This document shows positions 14,301-26,826 of a DNA stretch of 64,000 bases, in pieces. Position numbers and translations under genes: made by a program. Positions within the stretch are counted from its first letter, which is position 1. Each line of letters begins with the position of its first letter. The stretch is from Liolophura sinensis (taxonomy: Eukaryota; Mollusca; Polyplacophora; Chitonida; Chitonidae): contig NC_088303.1 in assembly GCF_032854445.1 (NCBI RefSeq), forward strand, positions 34,141,265-34,205,264, written 5' to 3'. Under the pieces are notes generated by a model, which had not been told where the DNA came from, ran no database searches, and saw only the letters and a list, made by a program, of their open reading frames with translations.

Positions 14301-17300
14301 TGGCAACTACACGCGTTTCTTTGGTTTGAGGAATGAGGAGTGTAACGCGGGTGGTTGTCTGGTAGAACTGGCTCAGCAGTTAGGCGTCATCATGATCGGT
14401 AAACAGATGATCAACAATGCTCAGGAGGTCATTGTCCCGTAAGTGGGTGTGGTTTAACTTTCTCTAATTGGTTACTACAGGTCTTCCAGTGTGCTGTTTG
14501 ACAAAACTATGATGGTTGAGTTGCTAAAGGCTGTTCTGTATTCTAGTGGTAGACTTTACATCCATTCTCAGGTTAAAACATTCTTAACTGGAATCTTTGA
14601 GTCTAATTCGCCTAGCTCTCAACAGAAGTGGATAAAAGAGATGTGGTCACATGGAGATGAAAATGGTCACCCACAGAGTTTGCATGCTAGCTAGAAGGAA
14701 GCATTTTCTGTGTTACGAAATCACTTCATACTGATGATATCTAAGGGGAATAACCCAATGTCGGAGGTGGTATGAGAAATTCAGCATTTCAAAATCAGTT
14801 GATAAATTTCACACTGTTGTGGAGTGAAGAAAGAGAGGGTAAAAAAACTCTCTTAAATTGTAGTCCACATAACGTTTTGATGAAGAAAATGTTTCATTTA
14901 GTTACAGCTCTTGTTTCATGGTGACAAGCTGAGTTATCTGACTTGTTCCTCATTTGGTGTGTCATAAGGTACAAGTAGAATTAATGAAAATACTTAATAA
15001 ATTCTATATATGTATATCTTTTACAGAAAATTTAAAACCTGGTTGCGGAAAAGGAAAGTGAAGCTGGGCAATAATGTGGCAAAGACAAGATGGGAGGAAG
15101 ACTATCAGCTGATTGACTATGAGGGTCTCTTCCAGGAATACCTGGAAATGGGTAAAGTTTGGCTCTTGTTAAAATTTTAAAATATTTCTGTCATTAGGAG
15201 TTTTCCTGGTTATAGTTACAGAGGAACTGATGTAGGAAATACCTCAAAGTTATGCTTACTGGAACTATTTTTCTTCAAGCTAGGTTTTAAAGGACAAAAC
15301 TAAAAACTTTTACTAGATTTCAGATGTTTTAACCGACACACACCTACCCTAATATGTTTTAATGGAAGCAAAATTTCAAAAAAATGGAAGTGACACATGC
15401 TGCATATAGGCAGTGCAACGACAACATAATGTTAATATCAGCATACACTGTTTGGTCGATGAGCTATTTGTGTGTGATAGCTATTTGTAGCTGACTTTGA
15501 CTTACCTCCATCAGTTAGTGTATGCAGAAGTTGGTTGTTGTTTATGAACCTTCATAAATCACTTTTGACTTATGACCTACTCCGTAGCCCCAAACAAGAT
15601 GGTGGGAGTTTCTTATGTATGAAGTTGTTCTGACATTCCTTTAACATTCTAACTCTTTATCTCTGCAGTGCTACAGTTCGGCTTCATCACCATCTTTGTG
15701 GCTGCCTTCCCCTTGGCGCCCCTGTTTGCCCTCCTCAACAACTGGGTGGAGATCCGCCTGGATGCCCAGAAGCTGGTGTGTGAGACACGGAAACCTGTAG
15801 GGGAGAGGGCCCAGGACATTGGTGTCTGGTTCACCATATTGGAAGCCCTGGCCAGCATGGCTGTCATCAGTAATGTAAGGGACAGCACTCTACCCTGGCT
15901 CTTCTCATATTGACAAACGAAATATGACGTACAGTGTTAGCACGTCCTGTGTTCGATCTAAAATTTCGTTCATAACCGAGTTACGTATTTTTCCCGGTTC
16001 AAAGAGTTTCATTGAGTGCTTTGAAAGGTATATTTGGAAGGTAGGATGCTACCTTACTGGAAAAATGTAAGTTTCAGCCACCAAAATGTTATTTTATGAC
16101 CATTTATCGGCCTCTAAAATTGCACTTTTTGAGAAAAGTTTTCAGGCCCTTGACCAATAAGATTCATATGTCTCTCTGGTTGGACAGTGGCATAAAGTCA
16201 AAAGGTTTGTCACATGCCTGCCGAAGAACAGTGGTTTACTCCAGGTGCTCCAGTGTCCGGTAAACCAGTAATTCTTGCGACATGTATGTTTAAGGGTACT
16301 CAGTTTTGACTAAATTTTGGCGTTTCTTGATATGCAGTTTAGACAGTTGAAAAGAAGCATAAGCAGTTTAATTTTGGACATTTACACACATTCATATGTT
16401 CCACCAATGAATGTCCTGGCTGTATAACAAAGCCAATAGTTTAATAGGATGTAACGTTGCATTGCAATGAGAGAAGCTGGGTGGATTATAAACTTGCATC
16501 TTTAATCTGTCCACAGGCATTTTTGATAGCATTCACGTCAGAGTTTTTGCCTCGGCTCTTGTACCAGTATGAGAGAGACTTTAACCTCTGGGGTTATACC
16601 AACTTCTCCTTAGCCTGGGCACCTAATGGCACTCTCACCGAGCCCTGCAGGTAAGGAAATGGGATTAACAATCAGGTGATAAATAAATGAGTAGTAAGTC
16701 AGGTGGACGTGACAGACAAAGAAGTTTGAGCATATCTCCCTGTCAAGATGAAACACAGGTTTAAACAGAAGGTCATGCCTAAGTTTTTGTACTTGGCAAT
16801 GCATTCAAGACATTAAGGCATAAACCATGCAGACCTACTGTCTGTGCATGTTCAAAATTGTGTGTTTTAATTGTGCAACATTTCAGCAACATTTTGTGAA
16901 AAAAAAAAAAGATTGATGACAAGGTTTGGTTGATGGTCTGAAACATGCACTGTGCAAACTGTCACTCAAAAATGCTCTGCTGGCTGTATGTGGGAAGGTC
17001 TGCGGATGGTCGTGGGTTCCCCAGGGCTCTGCCCATTATCCTAGTACCATAATGCTGGCTGCTGTCGTATATGTGAAATATTCTTGAGTACGGTGTAAAA
17101 CACCAATTAAATAAATAAATAAATATATCAGATGTCCTAAGGCTGTGGCATACTATGTTTGTATTTTGTGTAAACATTGTACTGTATAAATACCTTGTAT
17201 TGTATAAATGCCTTGTAGTGTATGAATAGCTTAAATTTTATAAGTACCTCTCTATATCATCAGGTATCGAGCATTCCGGGATGAAAATGGCGATTACACT

Positions 17301-19494
17301 TTATTCTACTGGCGACTCTTTGCAGTCAGACTAGGATTTGTTATTTTGTTTGAGGTAAAATTTATTTTAACCAGTTACAGGTAATAACCTACATGTGCCA
17401 GTGTTCTCAATTACATTTACCTGTACACACAAGGTCCATTGTTGGAAGCCCTGTTCCCACCTGGCTGAATGTTATGCTGAACCATTACCACATAAGATTT
17501 GTATTGCATTGTGTATCAAGGGGTAAATTTGCCAGGTCTTAACCTCCCTAGTGTTATGATCAACAGGTCATGTATGAATCACAAGAGGTATCAAGTATTT
17601 CTTGTATAAATTGAATCTTGGATTCTTTGTAGATCTACATTGTAGATATATTAAAATTCATCTAAGAAGAGTACTGGTAAATGTATTTCACCGAAAGATT
17701 GCTATACAAAAATGCACTTTCAGAAGCACATCGAAGCCTTAAAATGATCCGTTTTGATGCCAACACTTAAGTTTTTCTGATAAGAAGTTATCCAGACATC
17801 ACAAAAATGATGAAGTGGCCCTATAATGTGGATGAATCAATCAGAATCAAGCAATGTGTGGCTGGGAAAGTGCTAGACTTTAGATGATATACAGTCAATC
17901 ACTCATGTATTATGTTCCCTTCTGTCTTGTTTTAAATTTTTAGAATTGTATGGATGCATTCTGCCAAGAGAACTTCCATAAGTTTAGCCAATGTCTTGAC
18001 GATTTGTGTTTGTTACAGCACATAGTGTTTGGGATCAACAGACTGATCGACATCTTGGTTCCCGATGTGCCTCAGGCTCTGGAAGTGAAGATAAAGCGAG
18101 AGCGATACCTGGCCAAACAAGCACTGGCTGACACAAATACTGTATTTGGTGTAAGTTCTACTTTAGAATAATAGAATGAAAGGTCTTACAGGTTTTGGAG
18201 ATGAGGTGTGGTTGAAAATTGACAACAAACTTTTAAAAGGCCGTGAAAAGTGCTGTGGATTAAAACCAGGAAGTTAACAGTACACACTTTTGGAACTCTA
18301 TTTTATCTCAACCTGTAGTCAACAGGAATTCTTAAGTTAATGATTTTTCAGGACAGCGCAGCTCAATGACCCGGGGGCCTCTCACCAATGCGGTCGCTGT
18401 GAGTTCAAGTCCAACTCATGCTGGCTTCATCTCCAGCCGTATGTGGGAAGGTCCTGGAAGCAGCCTGCAGATCGTCATGAGTTTCCCCCGGGATCCGTTT
18501 TGATGCCAACACTTAAGTTTTTCTGATAAGAAGTTATCCAGACATCACAAAAATGATGAAGTGGCCCTATAATGTGGATGAATCAATCAGAATCAAGCAA
18601 TGTGAAACCCCAGAGGTTTTCTCCCACGATAATGCTGGCCGTGGTCGTATAACAGAAATATTCTTGAGTACGGTGTAAAACACCAATGAAATAAATAAAT
18701 TTCTCAGGACCATGAAAAGCACTAATTATTAAACTTGATGGCTTCAGCTGTAAGGCCATTGATCATTGAGATCAAAATCCAGTGTTCAAATCCAGGTCTT
18801 GCCGGATCAGATGTGACTTTAGTCACCCGATTTGTCAGGACTTTGCCAAAGTGTAATGTTTTTTAATCTGGTTTCCTTAACACATAAACTTGACCGATGT
18901 CATTATACGGAAAAATTCTTGAGCACATCACTAAATACTAATCAAATAATTTAAAATGAATAACTATTTTTGTGATGCCTGGATGTATTTTTTATTAATT
19001 ACAAATTAACGTCTGGGATGGATTGAAAAGGTTTGATATATATTAGAATGAACCTTGTCTGATCAAAGCCATGAAGGTGACACTCCTAAATCCTAAATGT
19101 TTGTCTGTGTGTGTATGACTTGGGGAGATTCCACACAACCATTTTTGGGACGGTTACTCAGTCAGAATTTATAAGCTTGATCTTCACTATGCTTAGGTTT
19201 TGGTGCTGTAAGTTAATATTTTGACATGGTTATCTGAAGATAACATCAGGTTGTCAAAATAATTAAAATCTAAAATCCTGTTTCAAATTATGATTGAAGT
19301 CAGAAATGGCCTTTTGGAATCAGACTCAAATGTTTACTGATTGGTTACTTTTGCAAACTGGATAGCTAAAAAACGTCCTAAAGACTTAAAGAGTCATATA
19401 TATCTCATGTCTGCTTTGATTTCAGATCACAAAACCAAGTGATAAAGAAGATGCAAGTCCAGATGATGTTACAGTGAGAATTGAAGGAAAATAG
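5328..19494 (+). CDS. ANO7: Anoctamin-7-like (TMEM16 family), 14 exons, 5'-partial
   Basis: Multi-pass membrane protein of the TMEM16 family of Ca2+-activated scramblases and channels. Exons: 5328-5496, 5863-5953, 6580-6746, 11909-11991, 12357-12494, 12901-13096, 13286-13397, 14286-14438, 15027-15151, 15669-15874, 16517-16650, 17264-17354, 18019-18150, 19426-19494 (TAG stop). All junctions are GT-AG and phases agree, giving 621 aa. Closest remembered relative is vertebrate ANO7: shared runs include [18 protein letters not shown] and [19 protein letters not shown]. In visible-fragment numbering, the residues aligned with the ANO1 Ca2+ site are present: N362, E366, E407, E410, E439, D443, with matching spacing inside TM7-TM8. 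Roughly 300 N-terminal residues (anoctamin dimerisation domain) expected from human ANO7 are absent, so the first exon given is internal. Intron 3 is 5.2 kb and mostly satellite. The protein ends VRIEGK with no obvious targeting motif. Scramblase versus channel activity cannot be told from sequence. Confidence 0.95.
6296..6450. mobile_element. Fold-back (MITE-like) element in ANO7 intron 2
   Basis: The left arm carries AGGATCACAAAGGTGTCTTA and AGTTAGTCTTAAC. The right arm carries the reverse complements GTTAAGACTAACT and GTCTAAG...TGTGATCCT. The total is about 150 bp, with a triplicated ACTAACT in the right arm. Confidence 0.7.
6858..7003 (-). mobile_element. SINE, 3' half only
   Basis: Reads in reverse: ATATTTCACTTATG, then the GGCAGACCTTCCCGC block. 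The tRNA-like head is missing. It lies at the start of ANO7 intron 3. Confidence 0.8.
7338..11478. repeat. 77-bp satellite array, about 53 copies, in ANO7 intron 3
   Basis: Each unit reads from CATGGATGCTGTGGTTACAT through AGTCACCATGTGCAAACAGA and GGGGCATTCCTTCAGCACTT to GGATTGAGGACAACATA (77 bp). A minority of units have TTACAGTCACC in place of TTACATAGTCACC (75 bp), and another class has GATGCCTTGATTACATAG. One unit near 8300-8335 is internally deleted. Units are typically well over 90% alike by eye. The array fills most of the intron 6747-11908. The short frames crossing it are repeats of the same words in shifted frames, not genes. Confidence 0.97.
11622..11820. mobile_element. MITE family A copy, ANO7 intron 3
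   Basis: Starts TACTGTAATTCTTAAATC and ends with GGTTGAGGAATTATGGTA in inverted orientation. The internal block TAAAATTATACTTTTTGTGA is shared with copies near 24200, 25423, 44500 and 48108. About 200 bp. Confidence 0.75.
13482..13634 (+). mobile_element. SINE, 3' half, ANO7 intron 7
   Basis: GTGGGAAGGTCCATCAGCAA onward, then CCACCATAATGCTGGC, ATCGTATAAGTGAAAT and an AAATAAATAAA tail. The tRNA-like head is absent. Confidence 0.88.
16010..16155. repeat. Dispersed repeat family B
   Basis: The block GGAAGGTAGGATGCTACCTT followed by ATTTTATGACC is similar to 23365-23475 (GGAAGATAGGATGATATCCT ... ATTTTATGGCC). No termini were defined. Confidence 0.5.
16978..17128 (+). mobile_element. SINE, 3' half, ANO7 intron 11
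   Basis: TATGTGGGAAGGTCTGCGGA onward, ending GTGTAAAACACCAATTAAAT with an AAATA tail. Head missing. Confidence 0.87.
17690..17858 (-). repeat. Dispersed repeat family C
   Basis: The reverse strand reads GATTGATTCATCCACATTAT, then AGGGCCACTTC and TTATCAGAAAAACTTAAGTG, then TTGGCATCAAAACGG. Related copies are at 30685, 48660 and 58455 on +. The part 17746-17858 is the exact source or twin of an insert at 18492-18604. Confidence 0.7.
18351..18702 (+). mobile_element. SINE interrupted by a 113-bp duplicated segment
   Basis: The SINE head part and box B (GTGAGTTCAAGTCC) lead to GTTTCCCCCGG at 18491. Then 18492-18604 is an exact copy of 17746-17858. The SINE resumes near AAACCCCAGAGGTTTTCTCC and ends GTGTAAAACACCAATGAAAT. 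See findings. Confidence 0.88.
18737..18955 (+). mobile_element. Second SINE-like family, diverged
   Basis: A box-B-like GTTCAAATCCAGG is followed by TTGCCGGATCAGATG. The 3' end, ATTCTTGAGCACATCACTAA plus CTAATCAAATAA, resembles the main SINE's tail. Probably an old relative sharing the 3' domain. Confidence 0.55.
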
Positions 19495-22400
19495 CTTCCA
19501 ACACTTAGGAACATTCATTAATGTATCCTCATTAAAAACAAATATATTTACTTGTGCTCTCAAACTGATTTTAATGAGTAACTATTTGCAGGATATGTTT
19601 TTTTTCTTTTCTAAAGATGTTATCAATATTGAACTTGTTTTCTTTTTATCCAGTTGCACTCTTGTATTTTTAAGTAATTTGTTTTCATTTTATCTTTTTT
19701 TTTTGTTTCTTGTTTTTTGTTTTTTTGTTGTTGTTTTTTTTTTTGCTCAAATTGTGGGGTTTGTCTTCTTGCAATCTCTTTTGTTTGACACAGATCAAGT
19801 AGAGATCCCAGTAATTGTGTTGTTGTGAAACGTGACAGTTACCTGTATTAGTGTTTGTGATACTCTTCTTCATATGGGTACATCTCTTTATTGGGCATGG
19901 AGGCTAGAGTAGAAAGATGACACTTCAGTAATCGGCTTGTGTGAAATCAGTTGGCCTGATGATGAAGTGTCAAAAAATGGTTGTGAAGTACATTCCTCAA
20001 TGTACAATCTAAGATTTTATGTACATAGCTTCTTGTTGATACAGTGACACAATGCTTCTGAGAAAAAAAATGAAATCCTTAAACTGAATTTAATGAAGAA
20101 TGTTTGTTGGTCAGTTGATGCAACCGTATAGTACACATTGTCTGAAAAAGAACTAAGCGATGTATGCACTTTCACGAGATACTTATTTATTGGTGAGTTG
20201 ATGCATCTACTTTGTTCGCACTGTAACAAACTTGTGAAACAAAGAATGGTTATAATACACATTTGCAGAGTTTTTATTGGTCTGTTGATGCAATTCCTGT
20301 GATACATGTATTTGTCCATATAGGTAATGGTAATGACTGAAACCATCAAACCACTGGCTTCAAACATCCCTATTAAATTAACAACCTAGAATAATTCAGA
20401 TAGGAAAGTAAGTATTTTGAATCATCTCTACAGGGCTCATGTTTACAAAATTGTCACGTAATGGGTTTTTACCATTGTGCATGGTGCCATATCTCTTGAC
20501 TGTGTGTTGCCATGGATCTTACGCCAGGCACAAGTTACGACTGCTCCGTAAGACTGGCCCAGGTGTAATATTTCTATCTCAGATTTTGAGTAAATCATTT
20601 CCATCATTACCAGACCTTCAGCTCAGAGAGGATTATACTGATTGTCAACATTGGTTATGGATATTGTTCCAGCGTATTTTTCATCTTTCTTTTATGTCTT
20701 TTTGTTTTATGTTTATGGTTTATAAATAATTAAACAGGAAAGGCAGATAAAAAAAAATAGTGTTTAAGTTTTGATGATTGGGAAAGTATACAGTTTATGA
20801 AAGGCAGACATTGAAATGACCAGAAACCAAATTTCAGATTTCTGCATTGATCTGATGATGGTTGAAGACTTTAACTTTGTGATAAAATGTGGTGTTGTTG
20901 TTTTGTTTTTTTAAATTAATCCCCAGACATACATTAATATCAGTATGATCTGTTATTTCAACATGGTAATTTATTTCAAAATTTGTTGAAGAAAATCTGT
21001 CGATTGCTCAAGTTTATTTTATGAAAATTACCATGTGAAAAACCCCAAGGACATTGAGACCTTCCAAACACCTGGAAGAACGCTTTAATGACAGGATTGA
21101 TGAGAGCTTTTGAGAGGTAAATTTATTATCACCCCTCATTATTATATATCCATAGTATTTAATCTGATTCCCTGGCATAAATACATGCAAATACATGTGA
21201 TTAAAAATATATATGTTTAAATTTATCTTAAATGTAACGAACAACCCACACCTGTTTAACATTTATTGAGCTTGATTCATTCAGATTTTTTTTCCCTGCT
21301 GAATCGAGTTTACAACATCAGAATATAGAATCTATAGATATAGGTATCGAATTGGATTCTTTTTATACAGCTCCAGGCTATCTGTGATATTATTAAAACC
21401 TTGTACTTGTATATTAAAAGACTCTTTACTTCTTCACGTGTACAAAACATTTGCTGTGAATAAGACTTTCAACACTTTGTCAGCATGGTAACTTAAAGTA
21501 GCTTAATACAACATCATTGACAGTTACTACATTTTGTATTAATGTTACGGATGAGTATCGAACTGCAGGACTGAAATCTTCATGTTTCTCTTGAACAGCC
21601 ATAATTAGTCAAGAACTGTTTCCATTAGAGTTGATATCTTCAACAGTTAACCAGGAGAATAAAACAGATCTGTGTAGGTTATTTGGTTTTATTCTGACCA
21701 AAAAAAAATGGAACCAGATGAGAGCCTTTTATGTATGAAACAAGCAGATATTGTAATTTGTAGATGTAAGAGAATGTGAGCTAGAATGAAGGCTCAAAAT
21801 GTCTCTCGCCATTTTTGGTACTATCTGAAAACTATTTTTTATTTCTTCCTTAATTTTCTTGTCTAACATAAATTTCTAGCATACCAGAAAGAGCATGGTA
21901 CCTATTAACATCGCAAGATACATGGTAAGAAATCGTAGGGTCTCTTTTTGTCTTTCTTGTTTTTGTTTTTTTCTTTACTATGTTGACATTTTACAAGCTA
22001 CACATTTAACTAGAAGTATCAAATTTTTACAGCAACAATGACTTTTTTTAAGTAATCAATTTTCAGATTATTGATCAGAATTTTCTGCTCTAGACCTGAA
22101 TGGTATTGACCAAAAACTTTTTGTTTTACATTAGTGCTTTGTTGTTCATCAGAAGTCTTTTATATAGTGTAGTCAAATGCAAAAGAAATGTATTTAAGAT
22201 TCCAGATGATGTACACTCAGAACCACCAGACTTTTATTGATTTTTAGAAAATTGATAACATCTTATTTAAATGAATTGAATTTGTTGATTTGTTTGAATG
22301 GTTTAGGGCTATTTCATGTTAACATGCTCTGTTGAATTTGCATCATATTAGAGAATGCTTATAGGTATGGGTTATTTCCCTTATTAGAGGTACACCTGTG

Positions 22401-22528
22401 CTGTATTTTGTTGTTAAAAGTTTGTACATTAGAAGGAAGTGTCAATTTTAGGATATGTTTTAGTTTTTCCAAGTTTCATGAATTTTATTGAAACTTGACA
22501 AATATAAGGATGAGGAATCTCCAGAAAA

Positions 22529-22530
<2 letters not shown>
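19495..22530 (+). other. Anoctamin 3' flank / probable 3' UTR; no gene recognised
   Basis: T-rich sequence following the ANO7 stop, with long T runs (19690-19745). Contains a candidate AATAAA at 21658 but no conserved coding. The end of the transcript is unknown. Confidence 0.45.
21658..21663 (+). terminator. Candidate ANO7 polyadenylation signal
   Basis: AATAAA 2.2 kb after the anoctamin stop; another lies at 23978-23983. Weaker ATTAAA variants occur earlier (for example near 20372). Which one is used cannot be told. Confidence 0.25.

Positions 22531-22533
<3 letters not shown>

Positions 22534-22577
<44 letters not shown>
22534..22577. repeat. (TA)n microsatellite
   Basis: About 22 uninterrupted TA dinucleotides. 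Confidence 0.98.
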
Positions 22578-22578
<1 letters not shown>

Positions 22579-22794
22579 TTGTTGATACTCAAAATATATA
22601 TTTATTGCAGGTTGTGCTCAGCTTTTTGCTCAGTGTATTATGGTATGTTTTGCATTATATTCTTTTTTTTTTTTCTGTAAATATAAATGACATTGTTATT
22701 ACCAGTGTACTCAAAACTGTTAAAGTTTAGGTTTGGAAGAAAATATTGCTGAAGGCTCTGTTGACAGACTTTGTTGTGATTGTGGTATGGGGAG

Positions 22795-22890
22795 TACTGC
22801 AGACCACATTGAAAGTATTCAGAAACTGTGGTAATACAGTATTCAGATACAGTATTGTGGTGATACAGTAATACAGTATGCTTCCATTCA
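22795..22890. repeat. Short imperfect repeat of ATACAGTATT
   Basis: TAATACAGTATTCAGATACA and close variants recur four or five times in about 90 bp. Confidence 0.6.
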
Positions 22891-24199
22891 GCTTCTTCTC
22901 AAAGCTTTTTACTACACTTTTTTTTAAAACACTTTTCCCCATCAAGCACATTTACTTTTTAAATGATATCAACACTGCTGACACTTCATGATTGATTATG
23001 AATCATTCAAGTTCTATCATCTAAAAAAAAAAAAAATGTTACCGATGTAATATGGGCATTATATCACCAAAACAAATACGGAATTATCACACAAAACTCT
23101 GTAATATCAGGGTATATAAATCAGTACATTCGCTTGTCAACTGTCTACCAAACTGCATGGTCCGAACACTGTTTAAAATGTATCTCATTTTTTGGACTAC
23201 TATTTTAAGAAACAGGTCTGTGATCTTAGTGAGAGATAAGGCTGAAAGTTGCAGGCTCCAATCATGTAATTTGCTTGGGGGAAATTTCAGGTGTATTATG
23301 TTCAGACCAAGTTATAAATTTTGTCTGATTCTGAGAGTTTTGCATTGATCTTGAAAAGATCTGGTGAGCTTTGTTTGGAAGATAGGATGATATCCTCTTT
23401 AGGAAAATCTAAATTTCACCACTAAAAGTAATATTTTATGGCCTTTATTTCTCTCAAAAAAAAAAAAGTTCATTTTTGTATGTGATTTTGTTTGTGGGTT
23501 AGTACAGTGTTGCTTGTATTTCTAACCATATGAGCAAGCTTAATATACGACTTGGAAGTTTTTCCCTACAAAACGAAGCACCCAAATGTCAAAATTTGAG
23601 ATAAATCTCAATTCAAAATTTTGTCCATAATTTGAGCCAAAAGTCCCAGTAGAGGCAAGTAGTTAGAATTTCACTATGATCCCTCCGTTTTTTTGTTACA
23701 TATATTTGGCAAAAATACATCAATTTGTGTGAAATTAAAACGTCATAAATTCTGACCAATATCTACTTTTGATGTCTCGGTATTTCATATTTTTGCTTTA
23801 CCCATCTAACAGGTAAATTTATGTTCATATTGGTACCGATTACCATATTTATTACCTTCACACCTGCTGCTGTTTTTTTTTTTTTGTGTGTATGTGTGTA
23901 TTTTAAATACCTTTGTTGTATTTATTGTTGATACAATGGTTTGTTGATCACCAGTAAGCTGAATTCCAATTGCACTGAATAAAGACTGTCCTCTTTTCCT
24001 GAGGAACTTGGTGAAATCCTGAATTTCCATCCATGTTGTTTGTAAATAAATCATTGTTTGACCTCTTCACCACTATTTATGTCAGAGATCATACTGTATT
24101 CTTGAACTCTGCCAAGAACTTTAAAACTGCAAGTCAACCAGGAACTTGAAACTATTGGAGGAAACTTCCTGTAATTCATGTAAAGTGTTTACTCAAGCC
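22891..24199. other. No gene recognised; includes repeat family B
   Basis: AT-rich. 23365-23475 matches dispersed repeat family B (see 16010). An AATAAA lies at 23978. No coding signal was seen. Confidence 0.45.
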
Positions 24200-24345
24200 T
24201 ATTTAGAAGAGATTCTTCTTTGTATACTATTAAAATTATACTTTTTGTGAAACCCTGACATTGGCCAATCCAACCAATGTTACAAATGTGCATAAATTGC
24301 ACTGGAAATTGTTTCTGTATGTGAAAAGGTTGAGGAATTCAGGTG
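24200..24345. mobile_element. MITE family A, partial copy
   Basis: AAAATTATACTTTTTGTGAA, then GCCAATCCAACCAATG, ending GAAAAGGTTGAGGAATTCAG. The left end is unclear. Confidence 0.65.
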
Positions 24346-25422
24346 GTCAGTGCCTTAAAAAAACAACACAATATCCCAGGTCATGGACATAACAATTGTT
24401 TATTTAACAATCCATACATATATAATGTTTGCAATATCAGGTTAAAAATACTTTTCAAATACAATGACATTATCTTAAACTTTCCTATTCATGGCCATTG
24501 GATGAACAATTGGAAAGTGAATGCAATTAACAACACACACACATGTACAACATATTAAATATACAGCATATTTATGTTATACAAAAAGCTCAGAATTCCT
24601 GATTGTTCAAGTCATAGTTTGTTCAGTGAGGCAGCACATATCAAAATCCGTTTCAGCTGCAGAAAACCTTTGGAGACCAATTATAAATCCTTTTCCACTT
24701 GTATTCATGTTCAAACTTCAACCTTCCCAGAAAGATTATTTCAGGAGTGAGGGAAACAATGCCTTATTTAATCAGAAATGATGAGAGACTGAGCACATTT
24801 TAACTGATTGATGGACATCACTGATTTGGTATTATGTCCACATACGTGCATGTAGTGAACCATCCCAGTTAGCATACGGCAAGATATTTTTAAAATCACA
24901 CAAGTCTGACCAGTCAAACCTTTAAAAATCTGTTAAACCTACTGTACTTAATCTGCTTGCATGTCATCAATCTTTTTATAACATAACTACGCCAGTATAA
25001 AGAATACCCCACGTCGGCATGTTTTCCAGCAAAAGTATCAGAAATGTTCTCAATAATGTGATAGGTACAAAAGAAACCTGGAAACCTCTTCTACAGTTAC
25101 AAGTATATGCTCTGGCCAATGAAATTCTTGGTGTATATACATTTTGTTTTGATGATTTTTCTGGGCTCAACGTAACAACTAATTTAAGCCCTCAATACAT
25201 TTTGACCACTGCACCACCATGACCACAAGTGACAGGCTAAGAAGTTAAAATCCAGAAGCTTTGAGGCATGCTACTGGGCCCTAGGCCCTTATTACTGGTG
25301 TTTACACCTTCTTTAAGGTGGCAAGGCTTACTTTTACAGTTCAAATATGCTAATCAAAGGATTCCAGAAACATAAAGTCCTGTTAAACAACACATGTAAA
25401 TGAAAATGTTCAATGTTCCAGC
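24346..25422. other. No gene recognised
   Basis: AT-rich intergenic sequence; short frames on both strands overlap and show no family features. Confidence 0.45.
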
Positions 25423-25640
25423 TACCCTAATTCCTCAACGTTTTCGCAAGAGCAAGTTTTAGTGCAATTTATGCACCTTATGCATTTGATTTTGGAGACA
25501 GAACTACATTGGCTGAATGGGCCCATTTCCCGGATTCACAAAACATGTAATTTTATCAGTCTACACAAACTAATGCCCTCAAAATATGGTTAAATCCAAC
25601 GCCTTGCAAACATGCAAAAAGGTTGATGAATTACAGTACC
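25423..25640. mobile_element. MITE family A, both ends present
   Basis: Begins TACCCTAATTCCTCAACGTT and ends AAGGTTGATGAATTACAGTA, imperfect terminal inverted repeats of about 25 bp. Total 218 bp, no coding. Confidence 0.78.
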
Positions 25641-26826
25641 GGTAAAGTATGAAAATGGAGAAAAAGGTAAAATATATACACTTACATGTACATTTCGTTT
25701 TTTGGACATGCTGGTACTTCCTATTTTCTAGTTCCAGTCGATGCTTATGTACATTTTTTGTCAGTGCTTTTGACTGTTCACAGTTGGTCTCCATGTCACT
25801 GGCCTGGCTAGCATTAACTGTCGGGTTGAAAGATCATACAACTTTGTCTTCAATCGCATTTTTAAACCATAAGGTCCTTCAAGCCCATAATATCTTTAGT
25901 ACCAGTATGCTCTCTTGAAGACAAGATCCTGACAAGCACTCTGTCCACATCACTAGAGTATCAAGAAATCATGACTGGTCTGCTTTTCTGGACATTTACT
26001 CTAACAAGATGCCATTTTCAATACTCATATCTTGTCTGTACCAGAACCACTATTAAAGTGTCCCACAGAAGCATAACTGTTAACTGTCAGATTCTAAGAT
26101 ACATGTCATGTTCAAGGCATGGCCATTAGCTACACATATAAATACTTGGATATGATAACTGGCATGATATATGACAAGATATCATATGATAAGATGCAGT
26201 GCAGTGATATGATTGGACGTTTTAACATGACTAGTATTAAACTGTGAGCTCCTGTTCACCAATCGCAGATTCTATAATTACCAAAAGTTTGGATACTGTT
26301 TCAATGTTACTGACAACTACCTTTATAGATAAATTCGTGTAAATTTGAGGGGAATCTCTTCCATGACGGGGAAAAATATTCCAGCATATGAAGTCTTAAG
26401 TTAACCCCACAAAATAAGTGCGACCCATGCCACTTCAAACATGATTGATTGGCAGCTTGTCACCTTCATTACCGCTTGCTCACACTGACAATTTATACAA
26501 ATCAATTTCTCATAATAAACTTCAGTTACTCAACTATTTATTAGTGTACTAAGCCAGGGTCAAGAACAATTCATTTCTTCTATTCAATATCATGTTTCTA
26601 AATAACACTGCAGGCCTTTGTCTATTTCTGAGCGTGTGTGTAGTTATCACACCCTTGCGAAAGACCAGGACACTGACTACCACATCTAAATTCTTTCTGC
26701 CCAAACTTTTGCTTTTGTCAGGTGTGTCTTTCTAGCACACCAAGACTTTGTTTCAGCTTCATGCATTAGGTATGGGAGTGTGATAGCACACTTCAAATTC
26801 AAAAGCCTGTAACAGTCTGGAGAACA
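25641..26826. other. No gene recognised
   Basis: Intergenic AT-rich sequence leading up to the 72-bp array. Confidence 0.45.
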
